From positions 1 to 12,173 of the forward strand of contig CAZMRK010000517.1 of NCBI GenBank assembly GCA_964568355.1: a stretch of DNA of 12,173 nucleotides, in the 5' to 3' direction. A program made the translations under genes and the position numbers. This document shows, piece by piece, positions 7,052-12,173 of this stretch. Source of the DNA: JAJPJX01 sp964568355. Its GTDB lineage: Bacteria > Acidobacteriota > Terriglobia > Bryobacterales > Bryobacteraceae. Within the stretch, counting starts at the first letter, position 1; each line of letters begins with the position of its first letter. A model generated the notes under the pieces. That model made no database searches, was not told the origin of the DNA, and worked only from the letters and a program-made list of their open reading frames with translations.

Positions 7052-9463
7052 GTGAGGAAGCCTTGGTGGTTGCTCCTGGTGGTCCTACCCCTGTTGGGGG
7101 AGGACTACCTCCCGAATCGCTATATCGTGGAGTTATCCGAAGAGCCCGCACTGAGCCGAAGTGGGCGAGCGGGTGGGCGGTTTACGTTACAGGCCGATAG
7201 CGCACGGCAGCAACTGGCGAAGGTTCGCGCCGAGCAGCGGAGCGTGCGGCTCCAGCTACAGAGGCTTTCGGCCACGGTCATTGAAAGCGTGGCAACGGTC
7301 GCTAATGCGCTGTCGGTGCGCATTCCAGATCACCAGGCTGCCGCCCTGGCGGGCATACCTGGCGTGCGCTACGTCTATCCGGTACGGCTGTTCCATTTGA
7401 ATCTGGACCACGCACTGCCTTTGCACAAGGTCACCGATGCGTGGAATCTGGTTGGAGTCGATGGCGCGGGCCTCGGTGTCAAGATCGCCATGATCGATAC
7501 GGGAATCGATATCAGCCATCCGGGACTCCAGGATCCTTCGCTTCCGATACCGGACGGTTATCCCAAGGTCAATACCGAGTCGGACCAGGAATTTACTAAC
7601 CAGAAAGTCATTGTGGCGCGAAGTTATGCCAGCATGTTGCCGGAGGAGGACCCGGATCTTTCCGCCCGCGATCATGTCGGACACGGGACAGCGACGGCAA
7701 TGGCAGCCGCCGGGGTACAAAACAGTGGTCCGCTGGCGATAATCACCGGAGTCGCGCCCAGGGCTTACCTGGGTAGTTACAAGGTTTTCGGCTCTCCCGA
7801 GGTGAATGACAAAGCTTCGGAGGACGCGATCCTCAAAGCGATCGACGACGCGGTCAGCGATGGGATGGATGTCATCAATCTGAGTCTGGGCAGTGATCTG
7901 GCAATGCGGCCGGCTGACGATCTGGAAGTGCGGGTGCTGGAGCGAGTAGTCGCCGCGGGAGTGATTGTGGTGGCAGCGGCTGGGAACAACGGCCCGGATC
8001 CGTCCACGATCGCGACCCCGGCCACGGCGCCCTCGGTAATCTCGGTGGGATCTTCGGCCAACGATCGTGCCTTCAGCACGACGGCCAGCGTGAATGGCAT
8101 CGGCACCTATGCGGCGATCCCCGGCACGGGGCCGGCACCGGAGGCTACGGTCACGGCGCCGCTGGTGGATGTAGCCTCCCTGGACAATGACGGCATGGCG
8201 TGCTCCGCACTTCCCGAAGGTAGTCTCCAGGGAAGGATCGCCCTGATTCTGCGCGGCTCTTGCTTATTCGAAGAGAAGCTCCATCACGCCGGCCAGGCGG
8301 GCGCGGTTGGAGCGCTGGTCTACACCGATCAGGAGCGGCCCGACCCGATCACGATGGTCGTGGGCGCGGCCACTCTGCCCGCTGAGATGGTGAGTTATGC
8401 CAATGGCGTGGAGATCAAGCGGCACCTCGGTGAGGCGCCGCAGGGAGATGACGCTCCGCAGGCCAGTTTGAGCTTCACGCTTGGCCCGCTGTGGACCGAT
8501 CCGAACCGCGTGGCTCGCTTTTCGGCACGAGGTCCGAACCTGGAGGGCAGCATCAAACCGGATCTGGTCGCCGTGGGCATGAATCTCTACACCGCCGCGC
8601 AGACAGGTGACTTGAACGGGGCCCTTTACAGCGACAACGGCTACGTGGAGGAGCAAGGCACCAGCTTTTCGGCGCCGCTCGTGGCCGGCGCGGCTGCGCT
8701 GCTCAAGGCGGCACGCCCGGGATTGACCGCGGCACAGTATCGCTCTCTGTTGATCAATAGCGCCGCGCCCATCGCGGCCGATGGCGTGACGCCGGCGCGC
8801 GTGCAGCAGGCCGGTGCGGGGCTCCTCAATCTGAGCGCCGCTCTTCGCTCCACGGCGGCTTTTTCTCCCACGGCGCTGAACTTTGGCGTGGGGAGATCGC
8901 GGATCGATCTGATGGCGAGTCTCGCCATCACCAATCTCGGCGCGGCTGCCGAATCGTTTCAGCTTGCCGTCGTTCCGCGTGACGACGGTCCCGCTCCCGC
9001 GCTTCCGGCGGATGTGGTGAGGCTGGAAGGTGGGCAATCCGCCACCCTTCGCTTGCGTTTCGCCACCGGATCGCTCCCGCCGGGGGAATATGAGGGGTTC
9101 GTTACGGTGCAGGGCGTGGATTCCGGTGTCGAGAGCCGGATCCCATATTGGTATGCGGTCAGCTCCGAAACGCCCGAATACATCACCTTATTGCACACGG
9201 CATCGAATCTCACCGCCGGCAGTACCTCCACGAATGCCATTCTCTTTCGCATCTCCGACGCCTCGGGAATCCCGCTGTTCCTGACTCAGCCGGAGGTGAG
9301 CCCGATCTCGGGCGGCGGCGAGGTCGTGCGAATCCGTACACTGGACGGCGCCAGCCCGGGCCTGTTCGGAGCAGATGTCCTGCTGGGCAGCGAGCCCGGC
9401 CCTAACGTATTTCGGATCCAGGCTGGAGCCATCACCAGGGATGTGACGTTGAGCGCCAATTAG
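7052..9463 (+). CDS. Secreted S8 subtilisin-like protease with PA and Ig-like domains (paralogue of preceding gene)
   Basis: An 803-residue serine endopeptidase similar to the preceding product along its whole length except the tail. A short signal sequence (RKPWW, then hydrophobic 7-15) has no clear AxA site, so the cleavage point is unsure. The propeptide is about 20-118. Catalytic residues are canonical: D149 (MIDTGID), H211 (VGHGTA), N312 (AGNNG), S538 (GTSFSAP), with the substrate-pocket sequence N-L-S-L-G-S at 276-281. The PA insert (about 368-475) keeps two cysteines 20 residues apart (C384, C404), as in the neighbour. Two Ig-like regions follow (about 603-703 and 705-803). The TIGR03437 domain is absent; the protein ends cleanly with TAG rather than by frameshift. 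The start is GTG 7052, because the ATG at 7050 is out of frame. The 19-nt gap suggests tandem duplication and probably joint expression. Confidence 0.9.
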   Translation: MRKPWWLLLVVLPLLGEDYLPNRYIVELSEEPALSRSGRAGGRFTLQADSARQQLAKVRAEQRSVRLQLQRLSATVIESVATVANALSVRIPDHQAAALAGIPGVRYVYPVRLFHLNLDHALPLHKVTDAWNLVGVDGAGLGVKIAMIDTGIDISHPGLQDPSLPIPDGYPKVNTESDQEFTNQKVIVARSYASMLPEEDPDLSARDHVGHGTATAMAAAGVQNSGPLAIITGVAPRAYLGSYKVFGSPEVNDKASEDAILKAIDDAVSDGMDVINLSLGSDLAMRPADDLEVRVLERVVAAGVIVVAAAGNNGPDPSTIATPATAPSVISVGSSANDRAFSTTASVNGIGTYAAIPGTGPAPEATVTAPLVDVASLDNDGMACSALPEGSLQGRIALILRGSCLFEEKLHHAGQAGAVGALVYTDQERPDPITMVVGAATLPAEMVSYANGVEIKRHLGEAPQGDDAPQASLSFTLGPLWTDPNRVARFSARGPNLEGSIKPDLVAVGMNLYTAAQTGDLNGALYSDNGYVEEQGTSFSAPLVAGAAALLKAARPGLTAAQYRSLLINSAAPIAADGVTPARVQQAGAGLLNLSAALRSTAAFSPTALNFGVGRSRIDLMASLAITNLGAAAESFQLAVVPRDDGPAPALPADVVRLEGGQSATLRLRFATGSLPPGEYEGFVTVQGVDSGVESRIPYWYAVSSETPEYITLLHTASNLTAGSTSTNAILFRISDASGIPLFLTQPEVSPISGGGEVVRIRTLDGASPGLFGADVLLGSEPGPNVFRIQAGAITRDVTLSAN

Positions 9464-9541
9464 CGTCTCCTGAAACGCGTTTTTGGCTCGATCGCAACCT
9501 TGTTTTTCGGCGCCGGGGAAACTCCTCGGGGCGGTTTGACC

Positions 9542-9547
9542 TATAAT
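9542..9547 (+). promoter_or_regulatory. Probable -10 box of the greA promoter
   Basis: A perfect TATAAT lies 28 nt upstream of the greA ATG, predicting a leader of about 22 nt. TTGACC stands directly against it (9536-9541), too close to be its -35, and nothing good occurs at 16-18 bp spacing. A 6-bp stem (CCGGGG 9513-9518 with CCTCGG 9524-9529, one wobble) lies upstream without a T-run, so no terminator is called in 9464-9575. Confidence 0.5.
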
Positions 9548-9575
9548 GTGACCTGTGGGAGTTATCGTCGGCTAG

Positions 9576-10046
9576 ATGAACGATATCAAGAAGAAATTGC
9601 AGGACGAGATCGCGCAACTGGAACACGAGTTGCGCTCGGAACTGCCCAAAGAGATCCTGAAAGCCCGTGCTCATGGCGATTTAAGCGAAAATGCCGAGTA
9701 CCACGCCGCCAAGGAACGTCAGGGTTTCGTGAATGCCCGCCTCAACCAGCTCAAGAAACGTCTGGCGGAAATGTCGATGGTGGATTTCTCCAAGATTCCG
9801 CACGACAGGGTGGGGCTGGGTTCGACAGTAGTAGTGCTGGACAACAAAAAAGACGAGGAGCTTACCTACTCCCTGGTGACCAGCGAGGAGGCGGATGCCC
9901 CGGCGGGAAAAATTTCCACCAGTTCTCCCATCGGCCGGGCCTTGCTGGGCAAGGAGGTTGGCGATACGGTCCGGGTTCAGATTCCGGGCGGTGTGAGGGA
10001 ACTGGAAGTTCTCCGGTTGACCACGATCCATGACTCGGCCGAGTAA
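9576..10046 (+). CDS. greA: Transcription elongation factor GreA
   Basis: A 156-residue factor that enters the secondary channel of stalled RNA polymerase and stimulates cleavage of the backtracked transcript. The N-terminal coiled coil spans about 1-70, with the tip sequence GDLSENAEY at 34-42; D35 and E38 correspond to the acidic pair that positions Mg2+ at the polymerase active site. The C-terminal FKBP-like domain (about 78-154) contains the typical SPIGRALLGKEVGD (117-130). Length is normal for GreA. ATG 9576 has only a weak, distant purine stretch upstream. The stop at 10044-10046 is 3 nt before the next gene's ATG, indicating a two-gene transcript with the phosphatidyltransferase. Confidence 0.95.
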   Translation: MNDIKKKLQDEIAQLEHELRSELPKEILKARAHGDLSENAEYHAAKERQGFVNARLNQLKKRLAEMSMVDFSKIPHDRVGLGSTVVVLDNKKDEELTYSLVTSEEADAPAGKISTSSPIGRALLGKEVGDTVRVQIPGGVRELEVLRLTTIHDSAE

Positions 10047-10049
10047 GTT

Positions 10050-10706
10050 ATGACCTACACTCGCGCGATCGGAATTGCCTGTGGGGCTGTGATCGATCGC
10101 ATTGTGCGCGCGCTGGCGCTTTCCCGCATTCATCCGAATGTGCTGACATTCCTGGGATTGGTGATCAACACGGTGGCAGCCTTCCTGTTCGCCTCCGGGA
10201 AGTTCTGGGTGGCGGGGCTGGTGGTGATCGGCGCCGGACTGTTTGATATGGTCGATGGCCGCGTGGCCCGTGAGACCAACCGGGTCACCCGTTTCGGCGG
10301 TTTCTTCGATTCCGTGATCGACCGCTATTCCGACCTGGCCCTGCTCATGGGCCTGCTGGTGTACTACGCCTCGATCAACCGGTTTTTCTACATCGTACTC
10401 ACCGCGATCGTGATGACCGGATCGGTCATGGTGAGCTATACCCGCGCACGGGCCGAGTGCACCATTCCCAAATGCAAGGTGGGTTTCCTGGAGCGTCCCG
10501 AGCGCATCGTGCTGATCATCATCGGTGCGCTGGCGGACCGTATGGCTCCGGTGCTCTGGGTGATTGCGATCCTCTCCAACCTGACCGTGATCCACCGCAT
10601 GATTTACACCTGGCAGGAAACCAAGCGCCTGGAGGAGGCCCAACTGCGCGCCGTCGCTATGCCTCCAGAATCACATGCGCCATCCCCAGCTCCGCCGTAT
10701 GCGTGA
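10050..10706 (+). CDS. CDP-alcohol phosphatidyltransferase family membrane enzyme
   Basis: A 218-residue integral membrane enzyme that transfers a phosphatidyl group from a CDP-lipid to an alcohol. The family signature DGx2ARx8Gx3Dx3D is complete: D66, D69-G70, A73-R74, G83, D87 and D91, which bind the metals and the CDP moiety. Hydrophobic segments lie at about 31-49, 52-66, 95-108, 112-128, 153-162 and 166-180. The stretch ERPERIVLI (148-156) resembles the phosphatidylinositol-phosphate/archaetidylinositol-phosphate synthase branch more than PgsA or PssA, but the acceptor cannot be fixed from sequence. The last 17 or so residues (from about 202) are Pro/Ala-rich, because this end overlaps 50 nt of acpS on the other strand. 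It follows greA by 3 nt, so it is probably translated from the greA mRNA. Confidence 0.88.
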   Translation: MTYTRAIGIACGAVIDRIVRALALSRIHPNVLTFLGLVINTVAAFLFASGKFWVAGLVVIGAGLFDMVDGRVARETNRVTRFGGFFDSVIDRYSDLALLMGLLVYYASINRFFYIVLTAIVMTGSVMVSYTRARAECTIPKCKVGFLERPERIVLIIIGALADRMAPVLWVIAILSNLTVIHRMIYTWQETKRLEEAQLRAVAMPPESHAPSPAPPYA

Positions 10707-11034
10707 GCGATAGGGAAATCGACCGCACGCCCATCTGCCCCGCGATCTGCGCCGCTTCCCCGTGCAGCAAAAGAGTCGGCTTCCCACTGGGCAGGTTCGC
10801 CACCTCAAAATCCCGCCAGCGCACTCCGCGCCGCCAGCCGGTTCCGATCGCTTTCATGCCGGCCTCTTTGGCTGCAAAACGCCCGGCATAGCGCTCGAAG
10901 CGATTGGCCTTGCGCTCGACATAGGCGATCTCGCGCGGCGTGAAAATTCGCTCGATGAAGCGCTTACCATAGCGCTCGATCGCCTGCCGGATGCGCGGTA
11001 CCTCTGCCAGATCGACCCCTGTTCCCACGATCAT
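10657..11034 (-). CDS. acpS: Holo-[acyl-carrier-protein] synthase
   Basis: A 125-residue phosphopantetheinyl transferase that converts apo-ACP to holo-ACP with CoA, for fatty acid synthesis. The N-terminal GTGVDLAEV holds metal ligand D8; FTPREIAY (31-38) and RFAAKEA (52-58, E57) are the other signature regions; the C-terminal SLSLTHTAELGMAHVI (107-122) fits the family's SxSHxxxxAxAxV ending. Length is typical. ATG 11034 overlaps the TGA of nikR as ATGA, implying coupled translation from the nikR mRNA and no promoter of its own. The 3' end runs 50 nt into the convergent phosphatidyltransferase gene. The linkage to a nickel regulator is unusual. Confidence 0.93.
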   Translation of the reverse strand: MIVGTGVDLAEVPRIRQAIERYGKRFIERIFTPREIAYVERKANRFERYAGRFAAKEAGMKAIGTGWRRGVRWRDFEVANLPSGKPTLLLHGEAAQIAGQMGVRSISLSLTHTAELGMAHVILEA

Positions 11035-11450
11035 TTCAGCTCTGCTCCCGATGTCGTAATCGTCAACCGGCCGTGCTTGACCCCTTTGGTGCTGATCAGC
11101 GCGTCGGCAATCTTCTGCACCTCCCCGGCCTTGCCGCGCACCACCAGGACTTCCAAACAGTTGTCGTGGTCCAGGTGAACATGCAGCGTGGAGAGGATCG
11201 AGCGGTGATAGTCGTGCTGCAGGTCGGTGAGCTTCTCGCTCAGCATCCGGACATGGTGGTCATAGACCAGGGTGACCGTCCCGACCACCGAGCTCTGCGG
11301 CGATTCCCAGGCCTTCTCCACGAGTTCATCGCGAATCAGGTCCCGAAACGCCTCCGAGCGGTTGGTGTATCCGCGCTGTGCAATGAGGTGGTCGAATTGC
11401 TCCAGCAGTTCAGAATCGATCGCCACCCCAATCCGGCTAAGCTCTCCCAT
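11031..11450 (-). CDS. nikR: Nickel-responsive transcriptional regulator NikR
   Basis: A 139-residue ribbon-helix-helix repressor that binds DNA when loaded with Ni(II). The RHH domain is 1-48 (SRIGVAIDSELLEQFD, then NRSEAFRDLIRDEL). The ACT-like ligand domain is 52-139. The four high-affinity nickel ligands of E. coli NikR (His76, His87, His89, Cys95) are present as H79, H90, H92 and C98, all shifted by exactly three residues. ATG 11450 gives the normal family length; the longer in-frame GTG at 11519 would add 23 unrelated residues. It is divergent from the nickel/cobalt permease gene starting at 11553, which fits its role, and it overlaps acpS by 4 nt downstream. A -10-like TACAAT sits just upstream. 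Confidence 0.95.
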   Translation of the reverse strand: MGELSRIGVAIDSELLEQFDHLIAQRGYTNRSEAFRDLIRDELVEKAWESPQSSVVGTVTLVYDHHVRMLSEKLTDLQHDYHRSILSTLHVHLDHDNCLEVLVVRGKAGEVQKIADALISTKGVKHGRLTITTSGAELK

Positions 11451-11458
11451 TCGTATCC

Positions 11459-11464
11459 ATTGTA
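11459..11464 (-). promoter_or_regulatory. Probable -10 box of nikR
   Basis: On the minus strand TACAAT (5 of 6 to TATAAT) ends 8 nt before the nikR ATG, so the mRNA would be leaderless or nearly so. GGATAC occurs twice, at 11467-11462 and 11458-11453; the second copy could act as a weak ribosome-binding site if initiation is further upstream. No -35 match is seen. Confidence 0.4.
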
Positions 11465-11512
11465 TCCGTGGAAGACCGCGGCCGGCGGTAACGCCGGAGC
11501 GGCGTTCCGCGC

Positions 11513-11539
11513 GTGACACGATTCGTTAAGTCGTGCTAC
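11513..11539. promoter_or_regulatory. Candidate NikR operator between nikR and nikM
   Basis: An imperfect inverted repeat GTGACACGA-N9-TCGTGCTAC pairs at 7 of 9 positions, with a perfect CACGA/TCGTG core, in the 102-bp divergent spacer 11451-11552. Read as GTGACAC-N13-GTGCTAC it resembles the deltaproteobacterial NikR operator form I recall (GTGTTAC-N13/14-GTAACAC), sharing the outer GT and AC bases and the spacing. GTGACA here could also serve as a -35. Binding is inference. Confidence 0.4.
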
Positions 11540-11552
11540 TGTGAGATCGAAC

Positions 11553-12173
11553 GTGCACATTCCGGATGGATTTCTGGCGACCCCTGTCTGGGCCACTCTC
11601 GACGTGGTTGCGGCTCCGGCCGTCGGCTACGTGGTGCGCCGTGCCCAGCACGGTTTCGAAGAATCGAAAGCCCCTCTGCTGGGAGTAATGGGCGCGTTTG
11701 TGTTCGCGGCCCAGATGATCAATTTCCCCGTGGGAATCGGCACCAGCGGGCATCTGGTGGGAGGAGCGCTGCTGGGGCTGACTCTGGGACCGGCTCCCGC
11801 CGCCGTGGTCATGACGGCAATTCTAGCCATCCAGGCGTTGGTATTTCAGGATGGCGGCGTTTTGGCCCTCGGCGCCAACGTCATCAATATGGCCCTGCTC
11901 GGAGTCCTGGCCGGCTATCTTCCCTTTTATTTCTGGGGCAGTGGATCGTGGCGCAAATTCTCCATCTTCTTCGGCGGGCTGCTTTCCGTGCTGGCCGGTG
12001 CCGTGGCCGCCCTGGCCCAATTGCTGCTTTCCGGAATCCGGATGTCGGGTTCGGTGCTGGCCGTTTCTCTGGGACTGTTCCTGGTCTCCGCCATCCTCGA
12101 GGGGCTCATTACCCTGACAGTCATTCAGGCTCTCGAAACGCTGAACCCGGGCTTTATTCGCAAACCCGAAGCA
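11553..12173 (+). CDS. nikM: Nickel/cobalt ECF transporter S component NikM/CbiM (3' end outside window)
   Basis: An integral membrane substrate-binding component of an energy-coupling-factor nickel or cobalt importer. The frame is open for 207 codons from GTG 11553 to the last base. The protein begins M-H-I-P-D-G-F-L, the CbiM/NikM hallmark: the N-terminal amine and His2, together with His67, form the square-planar metal site of NikM. With this start the second ligand falls exactly at residue 67 (GIGTSGH). The in-frame GTG at 11541 would add four residues and bury His2, so it is rejected; its GTGAG may serve as a weak ribosome-binding site. Several hydrophobic helices follow (for example about 42-57, 68-95, 104-124, 136-157 and 164-188). 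The divergent nikR favours nickel over cobalt, though CbiM cannot be excluded. T and A components (Q/O) are expected beyond the window. Confidence 0.92.
   Translation, partial: MHIPDGFLATPVWATLDVVAAPAVGYVVRRAQHGFEESKAPLLGVMGAFVFAAQMINFPVGIGTSGHLVGGALLGLTLGPAPAAVVMTAILAIQALVFQDGGVLALGANVINMALLGVLAGYLPFYFWGSGSWRKFSIFFGGLLSVLAGAVAALAQLLLSGIRMSGSVLAVSLGLFLVSAILEGLITLTVIQALETLNPGFIRKPEA

Noticed and set aside
9464..9530. Possible intrinsic terminator after the second protease
   Set aside because: AAACGCGTTTTT near 9474 is a palindrome with no room for a loop, and the 9513-9529 stem lacks a T-run.
9536..9547. TTGACC next to TATAAT as a complete promoter
   Set aside because: The two hexamers abut with no spacer, so they cannot serve together as -35 and -10; only the -10 is retained.
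9681..10643. 320-codon open frame on the minus strand opposite greA and the phosphatidyltransferase
   Set aside because: His/Gly/Gln-rich translation without a recognisable domain, lying over two well-supported genes.
11073..11516. 147-codon plus-strand frame over nikR
   Set aside because: Antisense to nikR, whose nickel ligands and length are all conserved.
1..12173. CRISPR arrays, tRNA or rRNA genes, insertion sequences
   Set aside because: No regularly spaced repeats, no tRNA-like cloverleaf noticed, and no transposase-like frame. A covariance-model scan could not be run here.

Overview
The window is about 62-65% GC by eye and densely coding. It most likely comes from an Acidobacteriota genome of the Bryobacterales/Solibacter group. 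The main pointer is the C-terminal domain of the first large protease, which I recognise as the TIGR03437 'Solibacter C-terminal' type. Large secreted S8 proteases with Ig-like tails and a GxxExxY gene fit the same group. The lineage call is inference from protein features, not from a marker gene.

Layout. 2-553: 3' part of tyrS. 560-973: a GxxExxY-family gene of visibly lower GC, flanked by degenerate 10-bp inverted repeats that encode its own two ends. 990-1817: a GNAT acyltransferase overlapping by 8 nt an enolase-superfamily gene (1810-2877, MenC / N-succinylamino acid racemase type). 2894-3739: folP. 3808-7032 and 7052-9463: two tandem paralogous secreted subtilases of the Vpr-like type with an inserted PA domain; only the first carries the TIGR03437 tail. 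9576-10046: greA. 10050-10706: a CDP-alcohol phosphatidyltransferase. On the minus strand, nikR (11450-11031) overlaps acpS (11034-10657) by 4 nt, and acpS runs convergently into the phosphatidyltransferase with a 50-nt overlap. From 11553 to the window end on the plus strand lies the membrane S-component NikM/CbiM of a nickel/cobalt ECF transporter, without a stop codon in the window.

How the genes may work together. Three regions look functionally coherent. (a) The overlapping GNAT and OSBS/NSAR genes resemble the known N-succinyl route for converting D- to L-amino acids, although the second gene may simply be menaquinone MenC. (b) The two proteases look like an old tandem duplication that diverged in substrate-pocket residues and tail architecture. 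(c) nikR and nikM are divergent around a 102-bp spacer holding an imperfect 27-bp inverted repeat, so NikR probably controls nickel uptake and possibly its own operon, which includes acpS. The rest are housekeeping genes (tyrS, folP, greA, acpS, phospholipid synthesis).

No tRNA, rRNA, CRISPR array, insertion sequence or convincing intrinsic terminator was found. The only gene-free stretches are 3740-3807, 9464-9575 and 11451-11552, all under 120 bp.
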